Shown here in pieces: positions 6,981-14,941 of a stretch of 18,563 nucleotides of DNA. Below the pieces are notes generated by a model. The model did not search any database and had not been told where the DNA came from. It saw only the letters and a list, made by a program, of their open reading frames with translations. The translations under genes were made by a program, and so were the position numbers. Numbering within the stretch: the stretch's first letter is position 1; the number at the start of each line of letters is the position of its first letter. This DNA is from Ignavibacteriales bacterium (GTDB lineage Bacteria; Bacteroidota; Ignavibacteria; Ignavibacteriales; Melioribacteraceae), in assembly GCA_007280825.1 (NCBI GenBank), contig QYQI01000174.1:1-18563 (forward strand), written 5' to 3'.

Positions 6981-7714
6981 TATTCCTGTAATTGGAATCT
7001 ATATGGTAAAACTATCCAAACAGCAATGGGATGATTATTTTGCAATGCAGGAGTAAAAGCAGATTTCATAGCTGCGGCAATCGCTGCATCATTAAACAAA
7101 TCTGAATCTGTTTTAATTACTACTGCCCTTTTTGGTTTACCTTCTTTATCAACTAAGACTTTCACAAAAACTTTTCCGGTTATACCTGCGCGTTTTGCAA
7201 TTTCAGGATATTCCGGTTTTACGGCAACTACCATCTCGGGTAATTTCTCCACTGGTACGAAAGTATCAATTCCCGGCTCTTCATCAATTTTTATATCTTG
7301 AGTGATCTGTGTTTGCCCGCCAATATCATTACCTAAAGCTGGCGAAACCTGTTGGCTCATCTCTTTTTGAGTTGCAATTGTAGCTTCTGGTGGAGCTTGT
7401 TCATCCGGAACCGGAACCGGAACACCAACAGTAGGTGGTGCTACCGGACCCGCAACAGATATTTGCGGAGGTGCTTCATTTGTTATAGAAGGCGGTGGAC
7501 CAAGATCGCTATATTTTAATACTCTGCCAACAGTCGGTGCATTATCAAAATCTTCGCGAGTGATCTCTTGATATATATAATAAGATGCTATCAACGATAA
7601 GTGAAGAAGTATCGCAATCGTTACTCCAATTGCATAATTTCTTGGGTAGAGCTTTTTTAATTCAAAAGCTCCATATATTCCGCCATTTTTTTTAAATGCT
7701 ATTGTTTCAGACAT
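6980..7714 (-). CDS. tonB: Energy transducer TonB
   Basis: TonB carries proton-motive energy from ExbB/ExbD across the periplasm to outer-membrane receptors. This 244-aa protein shows the three parts: a cytoplasmic start and one membrane helix (about residues 27-48) containing His38, comparable to the functional histidine of other TonB helices; a Pro-rich linker (about 70-115, with VPVPVP); and a C-terminal TonB domain (about 160-244) with PEYPEIAKRAGITGKVFVKV, DAAIAAAMKSAF and PYRFQL. It starts 14 bp after the second exbD with an excellent SD (GGAGG). The linker is shorter than in classical TonB. Such domain-complete TonB with dedicated exbB/exbD usually serves particular receptors, none of which is encoded in this window. 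Confidence 0.95.
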   Translation of the reverse strand: MSETIAFKKNGGIYGAFELKKLYPRNYAIGVTIAILLHLSLIASYYIYQEITREDFDNAPTVGRVLKYSDLGPPPSITNEAPPQISVAGPVAPPTVGVPVPVPDEQAPPEATIATQKEMSQQVSPALGNDIGGQTQITQDIKIDEEPGIDTFVPVEKLPEMVVAVKPEYPEIAKRAGITGKVFVKVLVDKEGKPKRAVVIKTDSDLFNDAAIAAAMKSAFTPALQNNHPIAVWIVLPYRFQLQE

Positions 7715-7728
7715 AATTTTCCTCCGGC

Positions 7729-8235
7729 TTATATGGTTGCTTTTGACATTTCTTTTTTATCGATTTCAGTCATTGGTGCAAAAGCACGGCTGTTAAGATT
7801 GGCTTGAACGCATTCGTCAACCAGATCAATCATAACATGATATTTTGCTTTTCTATCTATCTTAAGAAGTACAACAAATTTAGGGTTCTCTTGTCTTTTC
7901 TCTTTTAGGAATTTTGGTAATTGCTCAAAAGTAAGCTTATGAGGCAAATCAAATCCAATACTCCAATAAAGATTATGTTGTTCATCGCATCTGATAGTTA
8001 ATAAATTTGATTCAGCCATTTTAACTTCAACATCTTTATCCGGAGGAAGATTTATTTCAAGTGTTTGTGGCTTACGGAAGACTGTTGTTAACATAAAGAA
8101 AGTCAACAGCAAAAAAGCAACGTCTACCAAAGGAGTCATATCAATACGAATATTGAGTCTTTTCTTTGGTTTCCTTTTACTACCTTTTCTCTTTTTGTGT
8201 CCACCGCTATCGCCACCAACGTCACCACCAGCCAT
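7729..8235 (-). CDS. exbD: ExbD/TolR biopolymer transport protein (second copy)
   Basis: This 168-aa protein has a Gly- and Lys-rich cytoplasmic start (residues 1-30), then the ExbD signature RIDMTPLVDVAFLLLTFFML with the proton-channel aspartate at residue 38. The rest is a periplasmic domain of the ExbD/TolR type. It forms the stator with ExbB and drives TonB. It follows the other exbD by 14 bp, preceded by AGGAG. It differs from that copy by the longer basic N-terminus and a divergent periplasmic domain (DLPHKLTFEQLPKFLKEKRQ region), so the two probably form a heteromeric complex rather than being redundant. Confidence 0.93.
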   Translation of the reverse strand: MAGGDVGGDSGGHKKRKGSKRKPKKRLNIRIDMTPLVDVAFLLLTFFMLTTVFRKPQTLEINLPPDKDVEVKMAESNLLTIRCDEQHNLYWSIGFDLPHKLTFEQLPKFLKEKRQENPKFVVLLKIDRKAKYHVMIDLVDECVQANLNSRAFAPMTEIDKKEMSKATI

Positions 8236-8249
8236 ATTATTCTCCTATT

Positions 8250-8723
8250 TTAACTTTTTTTATCAACTTTAAAATTTGTTACCATATTAAATCTGGTTAT
8301 CTGAACTTTTCGAAGTAGCTCCATCATATCCTGAACCAATCCAAATTCTGATTCGGCATCAGATTTTACTATAGTAATAAGTTTAGGATTAGAAATTCTT
8401 GCTTTGATTAAAAGATCACCAAGATTTTCCTGTTTAACTTCAACTGCCTGACGAAGCCGATTAGTTTGACCAAACATTTTTTCCATTAATATAGAGGAAT
8501 CAAATCCTAGAAACAGTTTTGAATCCTTACTTATATACAGAATCATTGTATTGGTTTCCGGAAGTTTGACTTCCGCATGCGAATATGGAAAAGTAATTTC
8601 TACTTCTTCTGTGGGCTTAAACTGAGTAGTAAGCATGAAGAAGGTAAGAAGCAGGAATGCCACATCCACCAACGGAGTCATATCTATACGAACAGAGACT
8701 CTTTTCTTTTTAATGCGCGGCAT
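8250..8723 (-). CDS. exbD: ExbD/TolR biopolymer transport protein (first copy)
   Basis: This 157-aa protein starts MPRIKKKRVSV and runs straight into the signature RIDMTPLVDVAFLLLTFFML, with the channel aspartate at residue 20. A periplasmic domain of about 115 residues follows, containing DLLIKARISNPKLITIVKSDAES near its end, the usual ExbD C-terminal strand-helix pattern. It begins 8 bp after exbB with GAGG upstream of ATG. The membrane segment is nearly identical to that of the following exbD, while the periplasmic domains are different, consistent with duplication followed by division of roles. Confidence 0.93.
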   Translation of the reverse strand: MPRIKKKRVSVRIDMTPLVDVAFLLLTFFMLTTQFKPTEEVEITFPYSHAEVKLPETNTMILYISKDSKLFLGFDSSILMEKMFGQTNRLRQAVEVKQENLGDLLIKARISNPKLITIVKSDAESEFGLVQDMMELLRKVQITRFNMVTNFKVDKKS

Positions 8724-8731
8724 TAATTACC

Positions 8732-9520
8732 TCACTTTTCTTTTAATAATTGCATAACGTTATAGTTTGCTTCATCAATTTGGTATGTGAAGTTATCGAC
8801 TTTGTTTACGTAAAAGTTATAAGCAACGATAGCAAGAATAGCTGCAAACAAACCGCCCGCGGTATTGATCAATGCTTCGGAAATACCGGTAGCTAAAGAA
8901 ATTGCATCCGGGGCGCCTGCTTGTGCAAGAGCTTTGAACGCACGGATCATACCGATAACTGTACCGAGAAGACCAACCATTGTTGCAATAGATGCAATTG
9001 TAGAAAGTGCAATTAAATTTTTCTCTAAGAGCGGTGTTTCCAACATCATTGATTCTTCTACTGAGCGTTGAACTTCAACAAGTTTCTTTTCATTATCAAC
9101 TGTTGAGCCTGATGAGGTAACTTCTTGAAATCTGCTTAATGCTGCTTTTAAAACATTTGCTACAGAACCTCTTTGTGCATCACAAGAAGCAATAGCGTCA
9201 TTTATTTTATTCGCTCTGATCTGATCAATTACTTTTTTAAAGAATTTTGGGATTGCTTGTTTACCTGCAGCTTTTTTAAGTGAAAGTGCTCTTTCAATAA
9301 TAATTGCAAATACCATAATTGAAAGACAAATTAATAATGCAACAAGCGGACCGCCAACGTAAACCATACCCATGATGTTGCCGCCCAATGGAACTTCTTT
9401 TGTTCCCTTTGTTGCAAAGTCTGAAAAATTAGCCGGATTGCCGAGCACAAATAAATAAATAATAAAAGCTGCGACTAAGGCAATGAAGAAAAGAATTACG
9501 ATAAAAGCAGATTGTTTCAT
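8732..9520 (-). CDS. exbB: ExbB/TolQ/MotA-type proton channel protein
   Basis: This 262-aa protein is the inner-membrane scaffold that, with ExbD, converts proton flow into TonB movement. It has an extra N-terminal helix (residues 6-28), then one at about 55-77, and the paired MotA_ExbB helices near residues 168-190 and 212-240. IASIATMVGLLGTVIGMI and ISEALINTAGGLFAAILAI are the conserved family blocks. An extra first helix is typical of ExbB proteins from Bacteroidota-like groups. The start has a strong SD (AGGAGAG) and is the first gene of the operon; the gap upstream holds the sigma-54-like promoter at 9563-9580. Confidence 0.94.
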   Translation of the reverse strand: MKQSAFIVILFFIALVAAFIIYLFVLGNPANFSDFATKGTKEVPLGGNIMGMVYVGGPLVALLICLSIMVFAIIIERALSLKKAAGKQAIPKFFKKVIDQIRANKINDAIASCDAQRGSVANVLKAALSRFQEVTSSGSTVDNEKKLVEVQRSVEESMMLETPLLEKNLIALSTIASIATMVGLLGTVIGMIRAFKALAQAGAPDAISLATGISEALINTAGGLFAAILAIVAYNFYVNKVDNFTYQIDEANYNVMQLLKEK

Positions 9521-9562
9521 TGTTACTCTCCTGTTAATAAATAAATATGTTACTTAAAGTAT

Positions 9563-9580
9563 AGCCAATTTACGTGCCTA
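9563..9580 (-). promoter_or_regulatory. Candidate sigma-54 promoter of the exbB operon
   Basis: On the minus strand the sequence TAGGCACGTAAATTGG has the -24 GG at 9578-9577 and TTGG in the -12 position after the canonical ten bases. Against the consensus TGGCACG-N4-TTGC there are two mismatches, one of them at the important -12 C. Initiation would lie near 9553, about 33 bases before the exbB ATG. A sigma-54 activator gene immediately upstream adds weight. An alternative reading is a sigma-70-type promoter, TCGACA-N19-TATACT, overlapping the same stretch. Confidence 0.4.
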
Positions 9581-9609
9581 TATGTCGAAGGCAAAATTTT
9601 CTATAAAAA

Positions 9610-9753
9610 ATCGTAAAAACGATCGAAATGTTTAAGATTACGATCTGACCGAAAATTGAAATATTGCATAGTGAAAGTAAGGCGATTTCATTTTGCAATC
9701 AAGAGAAAATAATGGTTGTAATTAAAGGATTTACGGGTATTTCAAAATGAAAT
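9610..9753. promoter_or_regulatory. Candidate activator-binding dyads upstream of exbB
   Basis: Three dyads share half-sites ATT(T/G)CA and TG(A/C)AAT: 9657-9668 (TGAAATATTGCA), 9685-9699 (ATTTCATTTTGCAAT) and 9739-9753 (ATTTCAAAATGAAAT, a perfect 6-bp inverted repeat around AAA). The last two start 54 bp apart, about five helical turns. They lie roughly 78-175 bp upstream of the candidate -24 element, the usual range for NtrC-type enhancer sites. Nearer the promoter, ATCGT-AAAA-ACGAT (9610-9623) is another dyad, and ACGATC recurs 21 bp later at 9640. AT-rich DNA yields such motifs by chance, so assignment is tentative. Confidence 0.35.
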
Positions 9754-9813
9754 TATATATAACAAATGAAAAATCATCCCATTTTTACTACGCTGACCGT
9801 ATTAATTAATAAA

Positions 9814-11142
9814 TTATAGGCCATAAAGTTTTCTCTTTCTCCACAGTGTTGTTTCGGATATGCCTAGAATCTTTGCCGCTTCTTTAGTATTTGAAGCGAT
9901 TTTTAGAGTCTCAATTATATGTAACTTCTCAAGATCTTCAATTTTCTGTAATGAATACGTGTTTTGTTTTGGTTTGAAGTTTATGATCTCAGAAGGAAGG
10001 TATTCCGATTTAATTATACTGCCTTTTGCAAAAACTAAAAGTCTTTTAATAACTGTCTCAAGCTCACGAATATTTCCCGGCCAATCATAATCTGCAAGAA
10101 GCTTTTGTGTCTCTTCGGGAAGTGTAATTTCATTTCCGCCGGAATATTTTTTTATGAAGTAGTCTATAAGAACAGGCATATCATCCTTTCTTTCACGAAG
10201 CGGCGGTAGTTTTATTTTTAAGCCTGCTATTCTAAAATAAAAATCGTCGCGCAGCATTCCAGAACTTAAATCGTTTTCTACATCTCTATTTGTTGCACTA
10301 ATAATTCTTATATCAATACTATGGGTAATGCTTTCGCCCACTCTTTCAAATTCCATCCTTTGAAGAAACCGCAGCAATTTTACCTGCATAGATTTTGGAA
10401 TTTCCGCAACTTCATCTAAAAAAACCGTACCGGTATCGGCAAGCTCTAATCTTCCAATTCTATCTTTAATTGCGTTTGTAAATGCGCCTTTAACATGACC
10501 GAATAGTTCGCTTTCAAAAAGATTTTCCGGGATTGCAGAGCAGTTGATAATGATAAACGGATTGCTGCTTCTTAAACTATTTTTATGAATAAATCTTGCA
10601 AGAACTTCTTTTCCTGTTCCGCTTTCACCTTCGATCAAAATTGGAATATTGCTTTGGGAAACATCTTCTGCGGTCTTTAAAATATCTTTTACTTTGTTAT
10701 TTGAACTTACAAAATTATCATCGTTAAATTTTTCATCTATTTGATAAGCTAATCCCTTCAACTTTTTACTTAGCCGGTGATGCTCATATACACGTTCTAT
10801 AATATGTATGAATTCTTTGTGAGTAAATGGTTTCGTAATATAATCGTAAGCGCCTTTTTTGATCGCCTCAACAGCAGATTCAATTGAACCATGTGCGGTC
10901 ATCAATACAACTGTTGTATCGGGTGAAGATTTTTTTAATTCATGAAGAACTTCAATACCGTTCATCGGATGCATTTTCAAATCAATAAAAGCAAGATCAA
11001 AAAAAACTGTTTTTGCTCTGGCAAGTCCATCTATAGGATTTGCAAAAACTTCCGGAGAATAGCCGTATGAACTAAGCGAAAGCTCAATAGTTTTTAAAAT
11101 GTTTACTTCATCATCAATTACAAGAATTTTTCCTTTATGCAT
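9814..11142 (-). CDS. NtrC-family sigma-54-dependent response regulator
   Basis: This 442-aa transcription activator has three domains. The receiver (residues 1-120) has D10/D11, the phosphoacceptor D54, T82 and K104. The AAA+ domain (about 140-370) has Walker A GESGTGKE at 172-179, Walker B with D243-E244, and an intact arginine-finger region (FYFRIAGLKIKLPPLRER). A short Fis-type helix-turn-helix closes the protein (418-442, NTKEAAKILGISETTLWRKR). The sigma-54 contact loop reads GAFTNA at 219-224 instead of GAFTGA. The start ATG follows the kinase stop directly (TAAATG), so the two are co-translated. Phosphorylated by the kinase, it should open sigma-54 promoters; the adjacent exbB operon is the obvious candidate target. 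Confidence 0.93.
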   Translation of the reverse strand: MHKGKILVIDDEVNILKTIELSLSSYGYSPEVFANPIDGLARAKTVFFDLAFIDLKMHPMNGIEVLHELKKSSPDTTVVLMTAHGSIESAVEAIKKGAYDYITKPFTHKEFIHIIERVYEHHRLSKKLKGLAYQIDEKFNDDNFVSSNNKVKDILKTAEDVSQSNIPILIEGESGTGKEVLARFIHKNSLRSSNPFIIINCSAIPENLFESELFGHVKGAFTNAIKDRIGRLELADTGTVFLDEVAEIPKSMQVKLLRFLQRMEFERVGESITHSIDIRIISATNRDVENDLSSGMLRDDFYFRIAGLKIKLPPLRERKDDMPVLIDYFIKKYSGGNEITLPEETQKLLADYDWPGNIRELETVIKRLLVFAKGSIIKSEYLPSEIINFKPKQNTYSLQKIEDLEKLHIIETLKIASNTKEAAKILGISETTLWRKRKLYGL

Positions 11143-12993
11143 TTATGCTTCCGGCAATTTTATTTGAAATGTACTTCCTTTACCAAGGTCACTGAACGCT
11201 TTTATTTCGCCGTTATGTAATTCGATAACTTCTTTTGCAATGGAAAGACCGAGCCCCAAGCTCCCGGGGGCCGAATCATCTATCTGTATAAATTTATCAA
11301 ATATTTTTTTCAAGTTATCGGGACTTATACCAATTCCCGTATCGGAAATTTCGATTAGCAAATTTCCATTGTTTCTTGAAAAATTAACTTTTATTTCTCC
11401 CCCAGTGGGTGTGAACCTAAGTGAATTAGACACTAAGTTTTCCAAAGCGCTGATCATATTATCATAGCTGCCGTTGATCATTAACTTATTACTTTTATCA
11501 ATGATTTGAAGATTAATCTTTTTTTCTTTTGCTTGAATTAAAAATTTCTTTGAAATATGTTCTGCAAGTTTTTGTGCTTCAAATTTTTCGAACTTACTTT
11601 TACCAATATTAGCCTCAAGTTTTGTCAGCTCAAGTATTTCATAAACAAGTCTGTTAAGCCTTTCAAAATCTTCTTTCATTGATAAAATAAGTTCGTTTTG
11701 ATTTTGAGATAGACTGCCCACAACTCCATCTTCAAATATTCCCAATGCCATACCTATTGATGTAAGCGGGGTTTTAAGTTCATGAGACACTTTAGCAATA
11801 AACTCCGACTTCATGCGGTCAAGTTCTTGATACTTTGTAATATCATTAAAAACAATTACTGTTCCTTTCGTATTGCTTTCCGGAATATCAAGAGAAGCAG
11901 CAATAACCTTAAAATATTTTTGGTCTCCGCTTCCATATTTGATATTTATTATATCCTCTTTTTGATAAAGATCTTTACTTACTTGTGTAGTGTCATTTTT
12001 TGAACCGCTAGTTTGCGGTGCTAGTATTTTTTGAATGTTATGCTGTGTAAGCAGACTTTCACCAAATACTTCATTAAACGTCTTATTGGAAAGCATAACA
12101 TCAAAATTCTCATCTACCATTAATACTGGCTCGTTCATGCTTTCTATTATTAGTTCCGATTTTTTCTTTTCATACAAAATCTTATTTAGATTAAACTGTT
12201 CGTAAACCTGAAGTTTTTCGCTCATCTTATTAAATTCTTCTGCCAGAGAACTTATCTCGTCGCCATTTTCATCAATCTCAATTCGTTCATTAAAATTTCC
12301 TTCCGCAATGTGTGTCACCGATTGTCTTAGATTTGAAATCGGTTTAACAATATAATCTGAAAACCGAGATCCAAAGGCTAGACTGGTTGCTATAGCTCCA
12401 AAAAGAATTATAAGAATTGTAATAGTTGCACCTTGTGTAATATCTTTTACTCTCGATACGGCACCGTTTAATGCGGAGTGATTGATTTCGAGAATACTAT
12501 TGTTCCTTTTTTTAATAGATTGGATTTCATCAACAAACCTCACAAAATCACTTCGTAAAGTTTGCCGTTTGTTTGATATATAAATGTTATAATCAATATT
12601 GTCGGAGATGTCCTTAACAAACCTTTGATATTCCGAGTTTAAATCATCCAAGATATTTCTAATATCTTTTTCCTCGGATGCGGGGACTGATTCGCGGGAG
12701 CGATCATACCAATAATAAAAATCCTGTTTCGTTTTTTCAAAAAGCTTTTCGCCTACTTCAAAATTTTGATTTAACATTATCACGATTGACTGCAATTGTT
12801 CATCAAGAGCACGGCCCATATTATCTGCAGCTATAATGCTTGTATAATTCTGCTGCATAGTAATTTTGATCTGCTCATTAAGACGGTAAAAATTATAGAT
12901 ACTCCATAATGTTGCAAAGGACATGATGAGCAGTATTACCGTAAAGCCAAGAAGAATTTTACTGCGTAGACTTGTTGTGTAAAGCTTAAGCAT
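11143..12993 (-). CDS. Membrane sensor histidine kinase with HAMP and PAS domains
   Basis: This 616-aa protein has helix 1 at about 13-33 and helix 2 at about 189-208. Between them is a periplasmic region of about 155 residues that is largely helical, like four-helix-bundle sensors. A HAMP linker (209-262) and a PAS domain (about 284-388) follow, then the kinase core: H-box SHELKTPL with phosphorylated His404, N-box ENLVSNSLRF (N523), DTGIG (551-555) and GLGLS (580-584). All catalytic motifs are present. The signal sensed cannot be read from sequence; the domain layout resembles KinB/PilS-type kinases that pair with NtrC-type regulators. It is the first gene of the pair; a GAGG sits about ten bases before ATG, rather far. 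Confidence 0.94.
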   Translation of the reverse strand: MLKLYTTSLRSKILLGFTVILLIMSFATLWSIYNFYRLNEQIKITMQQNYTSIIAADNMGRALDEQLQSIVIMLNQNFEVGEKLFEKTKQDFYYWYDRSRESVPASEEKDIRNILDDLNSEYQRFVKDISDNIDYNIYISNKRQTLRSDFVRFVDEIQSIKKRNNSILEINHSALNGAVSRVKDITQGATITILIILFGAIATSLAFGSRFSDYIVKPISNLRQSVTHIAEGNFNERIEIDENGDEISSLAEEFNKMSEKLQVYEQFNLNKILYEKKKSELIIESMNEPVLMVDENFDVMLSNKTFNEVFGESLLTQHNIQKILAPQTSGSKNDTTQVSKDLYQKEDIINIKYGSGDQKYFKVIAASLDIPESNTKGTVIVFNDITKYQELDRMKSEFIAKVSHELKTPLTSIGMALGIFEDGVVGSLSQNQNELILSMKEDFERLNRLVYEILELTKLEANIGKSKFEKFEAQKLAEHISKKFLIQAKEKKINLQIIDKSNKLMINGSYDNMISALENLVSNSLRFTPTGGEIKVNFSRNNGNLLIEISDTGIGISPDNLKKIFDKFIQIDDSAPGSLGLGLSIAKEVIELHNGEIKAFSDLGKGSTFQIKLPEA

Positions 12994-13098
12994 TTAAGCA
13001 AAACCTCTTTTATCGCTTCATTTAAAATAGGTTATTGAATTGCTTAAATAAACACCTTTTTTGTAATTTGGATTTATCAACTCATCAAGGGAAATAAA

Positions 13099-13233
13099 AT
13101 GCTGAGGGAAAAACTAATAAATAAAAAAATTGGTTCTGATAAACATTTTAATTGGAGAAGCCATGAAGTTATTCGGCTCTTTTATCTCTTCACAAAAAAA
13201 GGGATTCCAAATAGGATTAAAAAATTCGACTAA
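13099..13233 (+). pseudogene. Likely N-terminal stump of a TMEM175/DUF1211 channel gene, 44 aa
   Basis: This frame starts with AAGG eight bases before ATG. Its first 27 residues, MLREKLINKKIGSDKHFNWR then SHEVIRL, resemble the N-terminus of bacterial TMEM175 (DUF1211) potassium channels, where an R-x-HEVSRIEG-FSDAVFAFA helix follows. Here the chain goes into FYLFTKKGIPNRIKKFD and stops, with no FSDAVFA motif and no transmembrane helix in any frame before the next gene. I read it as the remnant of a deleted channel gene. The alternative is a real 44-aa soluble peptide, since the SD and start look functional. The resemblance is by eye. Confidence 0.4.
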
Positions 13234-13286
13234 GTTAATCGTCCATTGATTATTTTAGAACCAATTGATCATAAAAAAATTACCTT

Positions 13287-14921
13287 ATGAAAAAAATATT
13301 TACACTTCTCTTCGCTGTTTTATCTGCACAAGTTTTTGCACAATTCGGCTCACAAGATTCCGGTGGAAAACTTTCCCCTTTCCAAGTGTGTTATGATGTA
13401 AAATTTTACGACCTTAATCTGACAATAGACTTAAACGAAAAAGCTCTCGCTGGTACGGTTATTATGCGTGCGCAAGCTCTAAGCGATTTTAAAAAAATCT
13501 TGATTAATCTTGACGGCAGATATACAATTGATGAGGTTCAATCTGTATTGAATAACAAACAAGAAATTGATTTGAAGTTTACTCACGACAGTAATAAGGT
13601 CTGGATAGAGTTCCCGACAACTATAAAGAAAGGCGAAACGTTCTCAACAAAGATTACTTATGCTGGATTACCGCGCATTGCTAAACGCCCACCATGGGAC
13701 GACGGGTTAGTGTTTGCTAAAACAAAAGATGGAAAAGATTGGGTAACTCTAACATGTCAAGGCGGCGGAGCTGATACATGGTGGCCGTGCAAAGATCACC
13801 CATCTGATGAACCGGATTCAGTATCACTTCATTTCACAGCACCTTCCGATTTAATTCTTGTCAGTAACGGAAGATTTATTTCATCAACAGAAAACAACAA
13901 CGGAACGAAAACGTGGAATTGGTTTGTATCAACTCCAATTAATAATTACGGCGTAATTTTTTATCTCGGTCCTTATAAGCGAATTGATTATGACTACACA
14001 AGTGTAACCGGAGAAAAATTTCCATTCACCGTTTGGGTACTTCCGGAAAGTTATGAGAAGGCAAAAGAACATGCCCCTCAGTTTTTAATTCATATGAAAG
14101 TAATGGAAGAACTTATTGGACCGTATCCTTTCCGCGGCGATAAATATGCTGTTGTTGAAGCGCCTCATCTTGGCATGGAACAACAAACTGCTATTGCATA
14201 CGGTTATGGCTGGAAGAATCATCCGCAGTTTGCATTTGACTGGCTTCATCATCATGAATTTTCTCATGAGTGGTGGGGCAATCTTGTTACGTGCAGAGAT
14301 TGGAGCGATTTCTGGATTCACGAAGGAATTGGAACTTATATGCAGCCGCTTTATTTGGAAAAAGTTTTCGGTAAAGACGAATACTTCCGATATATGAAAT
14401 CAATAAAACATTTTAGTAATAAAAATCCGGTTGCCCAGCGCGGTGAAAAAACTTCGAGCGAATCTTACAATAACGATATCTATTATAAAGGTGGATGGAT
14501 AGTTCACACACTTCGCTATTACCTTGGTGATGAAACATTTTTTAAAGTTCTTAGACGATGGGCTTACCCAACAGAAGAGATGGAAAAAATAAAAGACGGA
14601 AGACAATGCCGCATTACTACAACCGACGAGCTAATGGAAATGGCAGAAAAAATTTCCGATAAAAAATTAGATTGGTTCTTTGAAGTTTATCTTAGACATG
14701 CACCTTTACCGATTCTAAATGTGAAAAATCTAAACAACAAAATTGAACTTAGTTGGGAAACCGAAAATAATCTTCCTTTCCCAATGCCTGTTGATGTAAG
14801 TATTGCCGGAAAAACTGTTCGCATGGAAATGAAAAATGGAATTAGCGTGATTGATTTACCACAAGGATCTGATTTTACAGTTGATCCAATGGATTGGTTA
14901 TTAAAGGCAGTTAAACAATAA
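13287..14921 (+). CDS. Secreted M1-family zinc metallopeptidase (aminopeptidase)
   Basis: This 544-aa peptidase has a type I signal peptide (MKKIFTLLFAVLSAQVFAQ, cleavage near residue 19), so it acts in the periplasm or outside the cell. The zinc site is complete: HEFSH at 323-327 followed 18 residues later by Glu346 (WIHEGIGTY), the HEXXH-X18-E pattern of M1. The substrate-anchoring exopeptidase motif reads GMEQQ at 296-300, where the classic form is GAMEN. YYKGGWIVHTLRYYLG carries the probable catalytic tyrosine. It lacks the large C-terminal helical domain of long M1 enzymes, so it is one of the short forms. No SD precedes the ATG; the signal peptide sets the start. Substrate is not evident; a role in peptide scavenging is likely. 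Confidence 0.93.
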   Translation: MKKIFTLLFAVLSAQVFAQFGSQDSGGKLSPFQVCYDVKFYDLNLTIDLNEKALAGTVIMRAQALSDFKKILINLDGRYTIDEVQSVLNNKQEIDLKFTHDSNKVWIEFPTTIKKGETFSTKITYAGLPRIAKRPPWDDGLVFAKTKDGKDWVTLTCQGGGADTWWPCKDHPSDEPDSVSLHFTAPSDLILVSNGRFISSTENNNGTKTWNWFVSTPINNYGVIFYLGPYKRIDYDYTSVTGEKFPFTVWVLPESYEKAKEHAPQFLIHMKVMEELIGPYPFRGDKYAVVEAPHLGMEQQTAIAYGYGWKNHPQFAFDWLHHHEFSHEWWGNLVTCRDWSDFWIHEGIGTYMQPLYLEKVFGKDEYFRYMKSIKHFSNKNPVAQRGEKTSSESYNNDIYYKGGWIVHTLRYYLGDETFFKVLRRWAYPTEEMEKIKDGRQCRITTTDELMEMAEKISDKKLDWFFEVYLRHAPLPILNVKNLNNKIELSWETENNLPFPMPVDVSIAGKTVRMEMKNGISVIDLPQGSDFTVDPMDWLLKAVKQ

Positions 14922-14941
14922 TTTATTACCCTTCACTTTAT

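Noticed and set aside
9767..9820. 17-aa frame (MKNHPIFTTLTVLINKL) on the plus strand after the regulator gene
   Set aside because: No SD, overlaps the 3' end of the regulator gene antisense, and is too short to support.
13163..13249. 28-aa frame with a GGAG upstream, before the M1 peptidase gene
   Set aside because: It overlaps the TMEM175-like frame in another phase; the GGAG falls within codons of that frame, and the peptide shows no recognisable feature.
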